Origin: Lasioglossum baleicum
Lineage: Eukaryota; Arthropoda; Insecta; Hymenoptera; Halictidae
Length of the DNA: 64,000 bases
Direction: 5' to 3'
NCBI RefSeq assembly: GCF_051020765.1
Contig: NW_027469185.1
Coordinates: 372,001-436,000 of the forward strand
A program made the position numbers and the translations under genes. The notes beneath the pieces were generated by a model, which was given only the letters and a program-made list of their open reading frames with translations, ran no database searches and was not told the origin of the DNA. Positions 1 through 10,395 of this stretch are shown here, in pieces (within the stretch, counting starts at the first letter, position 1; every line of letters starts with the position of its first letter).

Positions 1-305
1 CATCCCACAAAACCTCGCACGTGTTTGTGCTCGACTAGCCTGCGGGATGCATCCTTTCGCACGTGTTTTTACTCGACTAGCCTGCGGGATGCATCCTCTC
101 GCACGTGTTTTTGCTCGACTAGCCTGCGGGATGCATCCTCTCGCACGTGTTTTTGCTCGACTAGGCATGCGCATCCCAAAAAACCTGCGCATGCGCATCC
201 CAAAAAACCTGCGCATGCGCATCCCACAAAACCTGCGCATGCGCATCCCACAAAACCTCGCACGTGTTTTTACTCGACTAGCCTGCGGGATGCATCCTCT
301 CGCAC

Positions 306-1146
306 GTGTTTTGCTCGACTAGCCATGCGCATCCCAAAAAACCTGCGCATGCGCATCCCACAAAACCTCGCACGTGTTTGTGCTCGACTAGCCTGCGGGA
401 TGCATCCTTTCGCACGTGTTTTTACTCGACTAGCCTGCGGGATGCATCCTCTCGCACGTGTTTTTACTCGACACTAGCCTGCGGGATGCATCCTCTCGCA
501 CGTGTTTTTACTCGACTACCCTGCGGGATGCATTCTCTCGCACGTGTTTTTGCTCGACTAGCCATGCGCATCCCAAAAAACCTGCGCATGCGCATCCCAA
601 AAAACTTGCGCATGCGCATCCCACAAAACCTGCGCATGCGCATCCACAAAACCTCGCACGTGTTTGTGCTCGACTAGCCTGCGGGATGCATCCTTTCGCA
701 CGTGTTTTGCTCGACTAGGCATGCGCATCCCAAAAAACCTGCGCATGCGCATCCAAAAAACCTGCGCATGCGCATCCACAAAACCTCGCACGTGTTTGTG
801 CTCGACTAGCCTGCGGGATGCATCCTTTCGCACGTGTTTTTACTCGACTAGCCTGCGGGATGCATCCTCTCGCACGTGTTTTTTACTCGACTAGCCTGCG
901 GGATGCATCCTCTCGCACGTGTTTTTACTCGACTACCCTGCGGGATGCATTCTCTCGCACGTGTTTTTGCTCGACTAGCCATGCGCATCCCAAAAAACCT
1001 GCGCATGCGCATCCCAAAAAACCTGCGCATGCGCATCCCACAAAACCTGCGCATGCGCATCCCACAAAACCTCGCACGTGTTTTTACTCGACTAGCCTGC
1101 GGGATGCATCCTCTCGCACGTGTTTTTACTCGACTAGCCTGCGGAT
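306..1146. other. Cluster of length errors or indels, likely consensus artefact
   Basis: Eight small length changes lie within 0.84 kb: a T lost near 306, an AC gained near 473, a C lost near 642, a T lost near 705, a C lost near 753 and near 774, a T gained near 881, and a base lost near 1141 (GCGGATG). The sister copy starting near 32,036 has normal monomer lengths at the seven sites it covers, 473 onward (the 306 event lies outside it), and the step in offset at each site is exactly the indel. Outside two such clusters, frame-changing events are rare in the window. Confidence 0.75.
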
Positions 1147-1463
1147 GCATTCTCTCGCACGTGTTTTTGCTCGACTAGCCATGCGCATCCCAAAAAACCT
1201 GCGCATGCGCATCCCAAAAAACCTGCGCATGCGCATCCCACAAAACCTGCGCATGCGCATCCCACAAAACCTCGCACGTGTTTGTGCTCGACTAGCCTGC
1301 GGGATGCATCCTTTCGCACGTGTTTTTACTCGACTAGCCTGCGGGATGCATCCTCTCGCACGTGTTTTTGCTCGACTAGCCTGCGGGATGCATCCTCTCG
1401 CACGTGTTTTTGCTCGACTAGCCTGCGGGATGCATCCTCTCGCACGTGTTTTTGCTCGACTAG

Positions 1464-1571
1464 GCATGCGCATCCCAAAAAACCTGCGCATGCGCATCCC
1501 AAAAAACCTGCGCATGCGCATCCCACAAAACCTGCGCATGCGCATCCCACAAAACCTCGCACGTGTTTGTG
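1464..1571 (+). repeat. Reference B block with entry and exit junctions
   Basis: This block shows the usual anatomy. Entry is from CTCGACTAG directly into GCATGCGCATCCC (1464-1482, a B lacking its first bases). Full B monomers follow at 1483-1506 (B1, tail AAAAAA), 1507-1530 and 1531-1554 (B2, tail ACAAAA). The exit CCTCGCACGTGTTTGTG (1555-1571) rejoins the A sequence two bases short of the normal CCTCTCGCACGTG. From one CTCGACTAG to the next across a block measures 45 + 24k bp, with k the number of full B monomers. A second entry type has AGCCATGCG instead of AGGCATGCG. Confidence 0.93.
1485..1496. other. 12-bp perfect palindrome TGCGCATGCGCA of monomer B (reference copy)
   Basis: The sequence is self-complementary and strictly alternates pyrimidine and purine for 13 bases with the following T. 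It matches the published NRF1 consensus YGCGCAYGCGCR at every position; the preceding C also fits the commonly seen CTGCGCATGCGC form. It is present in each full-length B monomer, so hundreds of copies are expected in the window. The known family role is transcriptional activation by NRF1 homodimers in animals. Any occupancy in this satellite is inference and depends on the host being an animal and on CpG methylation state. Confidence 0.6.
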
Positions 1572-3494
1572 CTCGACTAGCCTGCGGGATGCATCCTTTC
1601 GCACGTGTTTTTACTCGACTAGCCTGCGGGATGCATCCTCTCGCACGTGTTTTTGCTCGACTAGCCTGCGGGATGCATCCTCTCGCACGTGTTTTTGCTC
1701 GACTAGCCTGCGGGATGCATCCTCTCGCACGTGTTTTTACTCGACTAGCCTGCGGGATGCATCCTCTCGCACGTGTTTTTACTCGACTACCCTGCGGGAT
1801 GCATTCTCTCGCACGTGTTTTTGCTCGACTAGCCATGCGCATCCCAAAAAACCTGCGCATGCGCATCCCACAAAACCTCGCACGTGTTTTTACTCGACTA
1901 GCCTGCGGGATGCATCCTCTCGCACGTTTTTTTACTCGACTAGCCTGCGGGATGCATCCTCTCGCACGTGTTTTTACTCGACTACCCTGCGGGATGCATT
2001 CTCTCGCACGTGTTTTTGCTCGACTAGCCATGCGCATCCCAAAAAACCTGCGCATGCGCATCCCAAAAAACCTGCGCATGCGCATCCCACAAAACCTGCG
2101 CATGCGCATCCCACAAAACCTCGCACGTGTTTGTGCTCGACTAGCCTGCGGGATGCATCCTTTCGCACGTGTTTTTACTCGACTAGCCTGCGGGATGCAT
2201 CCTCTCGCACGTGTTTTTGCTCGACTAGCCTGCGGGATGCATCCTCTCGCACGTGTTTTTGCTCGACTAGCCTGCGGGATGCATCCTCTCGCACGTGTTT
2301 TTGCTCGACTAGGCATGCGCATCCCAAAAAACCTGCGCATGCGCATCCCAAAAAACCTGCGCATGCGCATCCCACAAAACCTGCGCATGCGCATCCCACA
2401 AAACCTCGCACGTGTTTGTGCTCGACTAGCCTGCGGGATGCATCCTTTCGCACGTGTTTTTACTCGACTAGCCTGCGGGATGCATCCTCTCGCACGTGTT
2501 TTTGCTCGACTAGCCTGCGGGATGCATCCTCTCGCACGTGTTTTTGCTCGACTAGGCATGCGCATCCCAAAAAACCTGCGCATGCGCATCCCAAAAAACC
2601 TGCGCATGCGCATCCCACAAAACCTCGCACGTGTTTTTACTCGACTAGCCTGCGGGATGCATCCTCTCGCACGTGTTTTTGCTCGACTAGCCATGCGCAT
2701 CCCAAAAAACCTGCGCATGCGCATCCCACAAAACCTCGCACGTGTTTGTGCTCGACTAGCCTGCGGGATGCATCCTTTCGCACGTGTTTTTACTCGACTA
2801 GCCTGCGGGATGCATCCTCTCGCACGTGTTTTTGCTCGACTAGCCTGCGGGATGCATCCTCTCGCACGTGTTTTTGCTCGACTAGGCATGCGCATCCCAA
2901 AAAACCTGCGCATGCGCATCCCAAAAAACCTGCGCATGCGCATCCCACAAAACCTGCGCATGCGCATCCCACAAAACCTCGCACGTGTTTGTGCTCGACT
3001 AGCCTGCGGGATGCATCCTTTCGCACGTGTTTTTACTCGACTAGCCTGCGGGATGCATCCTCTCGCACGTGTTTTTGCTCGACTAGCCTGCGGGATGCAT
3101 CCTCTCGCACGTGTTTTTACTCGACTAGCCTGCGGGATGCATCCTCTCGCACGTGTTTTTGCTCGACTAGGCATGCGCATCCCAAAAAACCTGCGCATGC
3201 GCATCCCAAAAAACCTGCGCATGCGCATCCCACAAAACCTGCGCATGCGCATCCCACAAAACCTCGCACGTGTTTTTACTCGACTAGCCTGCGGGATGCA
3301 TCCTCTCGCACGTGTTTTTGCTCGACTAGCCATGCGCATCCCAAAAAACCTGCAAATGCGCATCCCAAAAAATCTGCGCATGCGCATCCCACAAAACCTG
3401 CGCATGCGCATCCCACAAAACCTCGCACGTGTTTGTGCTCGACTAGCCTGCGGGATGCATCCTTTCGCACGTGTTTTTACTCGACTAGCCTGCG

Positions 3495-3504
3495 GGATGC
3501 ATCC
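3495..3504. other. 10-bp palindrome GGATGCATCC of monomer A (reference copy)
   Basis: GGATGCATCC is its own reverse complement and occurs at monomer positions 16-25 in nearly every A. Recurrent private changes break it: GGAAGCATCC, GGATCCATCC and GGTATGCATCC. These serve as markers for following longer duplications. No function is assigned. Confidence 0.85.
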
Positions 3505-3509
3505 TCTCG

Positions 3510-3515
3510 CACGTG
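3510..3515. other. CACGTG (E-box/G-box type hexamer) of monomer A (reference copy)
   Basis: The palindrome CACGTG lies at monomer positions 31-36 of A and also in each B-to-A junction, so it recurs at 42-bp spacing within A runs. It is the canonical core bound by several eukaryotic bHLH factors (USF/MYC/MITF family, yeast Pho4 and Cbf1, plant G-box factors). The match is exact, but binding here is unproven; a six-base palindrome in a repeat can be incidental. A recurrent CATGTG variant breaks it in the right part of the window. Confidence 0.5.
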
Positions 3516-5196
3516 TTTTTACTCGACTAGCCTGCGGGATGCATCCTCTCGCACGTGTTTTTACTCAACTAGCCTGCGGGATGCATCCTCTCGCACGTGT
3601 TTTTACTCGACTAGCCTGCGGGAAGCATCCTCTCGCACGTGTTTTTACTCGACTAGCCTGCGGGATGCATCCTCTCGCACGTGTTTTTACTCGACTAGCC
3701 TGCGGGAAGCATCCTCTCGCACGTGTTTTTACTCGACTAGCCTGCGGGATGCATCCTCTCGCACGTGTTTTTACTCGACTACCCTGCGGGATCCATCCTC
3801 TCGCACGTGTATTTGCTCGACTAGCCATGCGCATCCCAAAAAACCTGCGCATGCGCATCCCACAAAACCTGCGCATGCGCATCCCACAAAACCTCGCACG
3901 TGTTTTTGCTCGACTAGCCTGCGGGATGCATCCTCTCGCACGTGTTTTTGCTCGACTAGGCATGCGCATCCCAAAAAACCTGCGCATGCGCATCCCAAAA
4001 AACCTGCGCATGCGCATCCCACAAAACCTGCGCATGCGCATCCCACAGAACCTCCCACGTGTTTTTACTCGACTAGCCTGCGGGATGCATCCTCTCGCAC
4101 GTGTTTTTACTCGACTACCCTGCGGGATGCATCCTCTCGCACGTGTTTTTGCTCGACTAGCCTGCGGGATGCATCCTCTCGCACGTGTTTTTGCTCGACT
4201 AGCCTGCGGGATGCATCCTCTCGCACGTGTTTTTGCTCGACTAGGCATGCGCATCCCAAAAAACCTGCGCATGCGCATCCCAAAAAACCTGCGCATGCGC
4301 ATCCCACAAAACCTGCGCATGCGCATCCCACAAAACCTCGCACGTGTTTGTGCTCGACTAGCCTGCGGGATGCATCCTTTCGCACGTGTTTTTACTCGAC
4401 TAGCCTGCGGGATGCATCCTCTCGCACGTGTTTTTGCTCGACTAGCCTGCGGGATGCATCCTCTCGCACGTGTTTTTGCTCGACTAGGCATGCGCATCCC
4501 AAAAAACCTGCGCATGCGCATCCCACAAAACCTCGCACGTGTTTTTACTCGACTAGCCTGCGGGATGCATCCTCTCGCACGTGTTTTTGCTCGACTAGCC
4601 ATGCGCATCCCAAAAAACCTGCGCATGCGCATCCCACAAAACCTCGCACGTGTTTGTGCTCGACTAGCCTGCGGGATGCATCCTTTCGCACGTGTTTTTG
4701 CTCGACTAGGCATGCGCATCCCAAAAAACCTGCGCATGCGCATCCCAAAAAACCTGCGCATGCGCATCCCACAAAACCTGCGCATGCGCATCCCACAAAA
4801 CCTCGCACGTGTTTTTACTCGACTAGCCTGCGGGATGCATCCTCTCGCACGTGTTTTTGCTCGACTAGCCATGCGCATCCCAAAAAACCTGCCCATGCGC
4901 ATCCCAAAAAATCTGCGCATGCGCATCCCACAAAACCTGCGCATGCGCATCCCACAAAACCTCGCACGTGTTTATGCTCGACTAGCCTGCGGGATGCATC
5001 CTTTCGCACGTGTTTTTACTCGACTAGCCTGCGGGATGCATCCTCTCGCACGTGTTTTTACTCGACTAGCCTGCGGGATGCATCCTCTCGCACGTGTTTT
5101 TACTCGACTACCCTGCGGGATGCATTCTCTCGCACGTGTTTTTGCTCGACTAGCCATGCGCATCCCAAAAAACCTGCGCATGCGCATCCCAAAAAA

Positions 5197-5214
5197 CCTG
5201 CGCACGTGTTTGTG
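5197..5214 (+). repeat. Rare alternative B-to-A junction
   Basis: Here the exit reads CCTGCGCACGTGTTTGTG instead of CCTCGCACGTGTTTGTG. B crosses into A at shared CGCA rather than after CC. The A-B-A interval is 70 bp instead of 69, which shifts every reading frame by one. The same junction recurs at 36,840, inside the duplicated partner segment, so it is an inherited variant and not a sequencing slip. Confidence 0.88.
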
Positions 5215-8200
5215 CTCGACTAGCCTGCGGGATGCATCCTTTCGCACGTGTTTTTACTCGACTAGCCTGCGGGATGCATCCTCTCGCACGTGTTTTTACT
5301 CGACTAGCCTGCGGGATGCATCCTCTCGCACGTGTTTTTACTCGACTACCCTGCGGGATGCATTCTCTCGCACGTGTTTTTGCTCGACTAGCCATGCGCA
5401 TCCCAAAAAACCTGCGCATGCGCATCCCAAAAAAAATGCGCATGCGCATCCCACAAAACCTGCGCATGCGCATCCCACAAAACCTCGCACGTGTTTGTGC
5501 TCGACTAGCCTGCGGGATGCATCCTTTCGCACGTGTTTTTACTCGACTAGCCTGCGGGATGCATCCTCTCGCACGTGTTTTTGCTCGACTAGCCTGCGGG
5601 ATGCATCCTCTCGCACGTGTTTTTGCTCGACTAGCCTGCGGGATGCATCCTCTCGCACGTGTTTTTGCTCGACTAGGCATGCGCATCCCAAGAAACCTGC
5701 GCATGCGCATCCCAAAAAACCTGCGCATGCGCATCCCACAAAACCTGCGCATGCGCATCCCACAAAACCTCGCACGTGTTTTTACTCGACTAGCCTGCGG
5801 GATGCATCCTCTCGCACGTGTTTTTGCTCGACTAGCCATGCGCATCCCAAAAAACCTGCGCATGCGCATCCCACAAAACCTCGCACGTGTTTGTGCTCGA
5901 CTAGCCTGCGGGATGCATCCTTTCGCACGTGTTTTTACTCGACTAGCCTGCGGGATGCATCCTCTCGCACGTGTTTTTGCTCGACTAGCCTGCGGGATGC
6001 ATCCTCTCGCACGTGTTTTTGCTCGACTAGGCATGCGCATCCCAAAAAACCTGCGCATGCGCATCCCAAAAAACCTGCGCATGCGCATCCCACAAAACCT
6101 GCGCATGCGCATCCCACAAAACCTCGCACGTGTTTGTGCTCGACTAGCCTGCGGGATGCATCCTTTCGCACGTGTTTTTACTCGACTAGCCTGCGGGATG
6201 CATCCTCTCGCACGTGTTTTTGTTCGACTAGCCATGCGCATCCCAAAAAACCTGCGCATGCGCATCCCAAAAAATCTGCGCATGCGCATCCCACAAAACC
6301 TGCGCATGCGCATCCCACAAAACCTCGCACGTGTTTGTGCTCGACTAGCCTGCGGGATGCATCCTTTCGCACGTGTTTTTACTCGACTAGCCTGCGGGAT
6401 GCATCCTCTCGCACGTGTTTTTACTCGACTAGCCTGCGGGATGCATCCTCTCGCACGTGTTTTTACTCGACTACCCTGCGGGATGCATTCTCTCGCACGT
6501 GTTTTTGCTCGACTAGCCATGCGCATCCCAAAAAACCTGCGCATGCGCATCCCAAAAACCTGCGCATGCGCATCCCACAAAACCTGCGCATGCGCATCCC
6601 ACAAAACCTCGCACGTGTTTGTGCTCGACTAGCCTGCGGGATGCATCCTTTCGCACGTGTTTTTGCTCGACTAGGCATGCGCATCCCAAAAAACCTGCGC
6701 ATGCGCATCCCAAAAAACCTGCGCATGCGCATCCCACAAAACCTCGCACGTGTTTGTGCTCGACTAGCCTGCGGGATGCATCCTTTCGCACGTGTTTTTA
6801 CTCGACTAGCCTGCGGGATGCATCCTCTCGCACGTGTTTTTACTCGACTAGCCTGCGGGATGCATCCTCTCGCACGTGTTTTTACTCGACTACCCTGCGG
6901 GATGCATTCTCTCGCACGTGTTTTTGCTCGACTAGCCATGCGCATCCCAAAAAACCTGCGCATGCGCATCCCATAAAACCTGCGCATGCGCATCCCACAA
7001 AACCTGCGCATGCGCATCCCACAAAACCTCGCACGTGTTTGTGCTCGACTAGCCTGCGGGATGCATCCTTTCGCACGTGTTTTTGCTCGACTAGGCATGC
7101 GCATCCCAAAAAACCTGCGCATGCGCATCCCAAAAAACCTGCGCATGCGCATCCCAAAAAACCTGCGCATGCGCATCCCACAAAACCTGCGCATGCGCAT
7201 CCCACAAAACCTCGCACGTGTTTTTACTCGACTAGCCTGCGGGATGCATCCTCTCGCACGTGTTTTTACTCGACTAGCCTGCGGGATGCATTCTCTCGCA
7301 CGTGTTTTTGCTCGACTAGCCATGCGCATCCCAAAAAACCTGCGCATGCGCATCCCAAAAAACCTGCGCATGCGCATCCCACAAAACCTGCGCATGCGCA
7401 TCCCACAAAACCTCGCACGTGTTTGTGCTCGACTAGCCTGCGGGATGCATCCTTTCGCACGTGTTTTTACTCGACTAGCCTGCGGGATGCATCCTCTCGC
7501 ACGTGTTTTTGCTCGACTAGCCTGCGGGATGCATCCTCTCGCACGTGTTTTTGCTCGACTAGCCTGCGGGATGCATCCTCTCGCACGTGTTTTTGCTCGA
7601 CTAGGCATGCGCATCCCAAAAAACCTGCGCATGCGCATCCCAAAAAACCTGCGCATGCGCATCCCACAAAACCTGCGCATGCGCATCCCACAAAACCTCG
7701 CACGTGTTTGTGCTCGACTAGCCTGCGGGATGCATCCTTTCGCACGTGTTTTTACTCGACTAGCCTGCGGGATGCATCCTCTCGCACGTGTTTTTGTTCG
7801 ACTAGCCATGCGCATCCCAAAAAACCTGCGCATGCGCATCCCAAAAAATCTGCGCATGCGCATCCCACAAAACCTGCGCATGCGCATCCCACAAAACCTC
7901 GCACGTGTTTGTGCTCGACTAGCCTGCGGGATGCATCCTTTCGCACGTGTTTTTACTCGACTAGCCTGCGGGATGCATCCTCTCGCACGTGTTTTTACTC
8001 GACTAGCCTGCGGGATGCATCCTCTCGCACGTGTTTTTACTCGACTACCCTGCGGGATGCATTCTCTCGCACGTGTTTTTGCTCGACTAGCCATGCGCAT
8101 CCCAAAAAACCTGCGCATGCGCATCCCACAAAACCTGCGCATGCGCATCCCACAAAACCTCGCACGTGTTTGTGCTCGACTAGCCTGCGGGATGCATCCT

Positions 8201-8360
8201 TTCGCACGTGTTTTTGCTCGACTAGGCATGCGCATCCCAAAAAACCTGCGCATGCGCATCCCAAAAAACCTGCGCATGCGCATCCCACAAAACCTGCGCA
8301 TGCGCATCCCACAAAACCTCGCACGTGTTTGTGCTCGACTAGCCTGCGGGATGCATCCTT

Positions 8361-10395
8361 TCGCACGTGTTTTTACTCGACTAGCCTGCGGGATGCATCC
8401 TCTCGCACGTGTTTTTACTCGACTAGCCTGCGGGATGCATCCTCTCGCACGTGTTTTTACTCGACTACCCTGCGGGATGCATTCTCTCGCACGTGTTTTT
8501 GCTCGACTAGCCATGCGCATCCCAAAAAACCTGCGCATGCGCATCCCAAAAAACCTGCGCATGCGCATCCCACAAAACCTGCGCATGCGCATCCCACAAA
8601 ACCTCGCACGTGTTTTTACTCGACTAGCCTGCGGGATGCATCCTCTCGCACGTGTTTTTACTCGACTAGCCTGCGGGATGCATCCTCTCGCACGTGTTTT
8701 TACTCGACTACCCTGCGGGATGCATTCTCTCGCACGTGTTTTTGCTCGACTAGCCATGCGCATCCCAAAAAACCTGCGCATGCGCATCCCAAAAAACCTG
8801 CGCATGCGCATCCCACAAAACCTGCGCATGCGCATCCCACAAAACCTCGCACGTGTTTGTGCTCGACTAGCCTGCGGGATGCATCCTTTCGCACGTGTTT
8901 TTACTCGACTAGCCTGCGGGATGCATCCTCTCGCACGTGTTTTTGCTCGACTAGCCTGCGGGATGCATCCTCTCGCACGTGTTTTTGCTCGACTAGCCAA
9001 CGGGATGCATCCTCTCGCACATGTTTTTGCTCGACTAGGCATGCGCATCCCAAAAAACCTGCGCATGCGCATCCCAAAAAACCTGCGCATGCGCATCCCA
9101 CAAAACCTGCGCATGCGCATCCCACAAAACCTGCGCATGCGCATCCCACAAAACCTCGCACGTGTTTGTGCTCGACTAGCCTGCGGGATGCATCCTTTCG
9201 CACGTGTTTTTACTCGACTAGCCTGCGGGATGCATCCTCTCGCACGTGTTTTTGCTCGACTAGCCTGCGGGATGCATCCTCTCGCACGTGTTTTTGCTCG
9301 ACTAGGCATGCGCATCCCAAAAAACCTGCGCATGCGCATCCCACAAAACCTGCGCATGCGCATCCCACAAAACCTCGCACGTGTTTGTGCTCGACTAGCC
9401 TGCGGGATGCATCCTTTCGCACGTGTTTTTACTCGACTAGCCTGCGGGATGCATCCTCTCGCACGTGTTTTTGCTCGACTAGCCTGCGGGATGCATCCTC
9501 TCGCACGTGTTTTTGCTCGACTAGCCTGCGGGATGCATCCTCTCGCACGTGTTTTTGCTCGACTAGGCATGCGCATCCCAAAAAACCTGCGCATGCGCAT
9601 CCCAAAAAACCTGCGCATGCGCATCCCACAAAACCTGCGCATGCGCATCCCACAAAACCTCGCACGTGTTTTTACTCGACTAGCCTGCGGGATGCATCCT
9701 CTCGCACGTGTTTTTGCTCGACTAGCCATGCGCATCCCAAAAAACCTGCGCATGCGCATCCCACAAAACCTCGCACGTGTTTGTGCTCGACTAGCCTGCG
9801 GGATGCATCCTTTCGCACGTGTTTTTACTCGACTAGCCTGCGGGATGCATCCTCTCGCACGTGTTTTTGCTCGACTTGCCTGCGGTATGCATCCTCTCGC
9901 ACGTGTTTTTGCTCGACTTGCCTGCGGTATGCATCCTCTCGCACGTGTTTTTGCTCGACTAGGCATGCGCATCCCAAAAAACCTGCGCATGCGCATCCCA
10001 AAAAACCTGCGCATGCGCATCCCAAAAAATCTGCGCATGCGCATCCCACAAAACCTGCGCATGCGCATCCCACAAAACCTCGCTCGTGTTTGTGCTCGAC
10101 TAGCCTGCGGGATGCATCCTTTCGCACGTGTTTTTACTCGACTAGCCTGCGGGATGCATCCTCTCGCACGTGTTTTTACTCGACTAGCCTGCGGGATGCA
10201 TCCTCTCGCACGTGTTTTTACTCGACTACCCTGCGGGATGCATTCTCTCGCACGTGTTTTTGCTCGACTAGCCATGCGCATCCCAAAAAACCTGCGCATG
10301 CGCATCCCACAAAACCTGCGCATGCGCATCCCACAAAACCTCGCACGTGTTTTTACTCGACTAGCCTGCGGGATGCATCCTCTCGCACGTGTTTT
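8361..10395 (+). repeat. About 2-kb tandem block, copy I
   Basis: This block aligns to 10,341-12,351 at offset 1,980, which drops to 1,956 after a 24-bp B2 monomer is lost near 9.1 kb in the second copy. Shared markers are GCCAACGGG (8996) and a pair of adjacent monomers with CTTGCC and GGTATGC (9875 and 9917). A private change is CGCTCGTG at about 10,081. Confidence 0.85.
9039..9153 (+). repeat. Five-monomer B block (B1 B1 B2 B2 B2)
   Basis: One of the longest B blocks seen. It starts with the truncated entry monomer at 9039-9057 and carries four full 24-bp monomers at 9058-9153. The related copy near 11.0 kb has one B2 fewer and the one near 14.5 kb two fewer, so B monomers are gained and lost in whole 24-bp steps. 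Other five-monomer blocks occur near 46.3, 47.1, 52.0, 57.5 and 62.2 kb. I saw none longer. Confidence 0.85.

Larger units (their letters stand above)
3480..3521 (+). repeat. Reference copy of 42-bp monomer A
   Basis: Monomer A reads CTCGACTAG, CCTGCGG, GATGCATCC, TCTCGCACGTG, then T5 and a final A or G. It is 55% G+C with four CpGs. Subtypes recur at fixed places. A1 has CCTTTCG instead of CCTCTCG and follows a B block ending in TTTGTG. A2 ends in T5A and A3 in T5G. A4 has CTACCC and GCATTCTC and sits last in a run before a B block entered through AGCCATGCG. In its strand, one forward frame meets TAG in every monomer (CTC GAC TAG) and the other two are open. Confidence 0.95.
3438..3815 (+). 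repeat. Marked nine-monomer A run, copy 1
   Basis: Nine A monomers occur in a row (starts at 3438 and every 42 bp), among the longest A runs in the window. Markers are CTCAACTAG at 3564, GGAAGCATCC in the 5th and 7th monomers, and a last monomer with CTACCC, GGATCCATCC and GTATTTG. Unlike the later copies it lacks AGCATGCGGG and TCTTGCACG, so it may represent the earlier state of this run. Confidence 0.9.
365..7745 (+). repeat. Long-range duplicated segment, left copy
   Basis: This segment aligns in the same order to about 32,036-38,804. The offset changes only in whole-monomer steps plus a few indels: 31,669, 31,649, 31,625, 31,667, 31,643, 31,247, 31,223 and 31,200. Shared private markers include the unusual exit CCTGCGCACGTG (5197 and 36840), the CAGAACCTCCC exit (4044 and 35687) and TGTTCGACTAG (6221 and 37468). 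Relative to its partner it carries about 396 bp extra near 5.6-6.1 kb. Boundaries were set by eye. Confidence 0.8.

Noticed and set aside
5427..5440. Longer A tract followed by ATGCGCATGCG as a separate insertion
   Set aside because: It is a B monomer in which CC changed to AA after the A6 tail; its length stays 24 bp, so it is a plain substitution variant.
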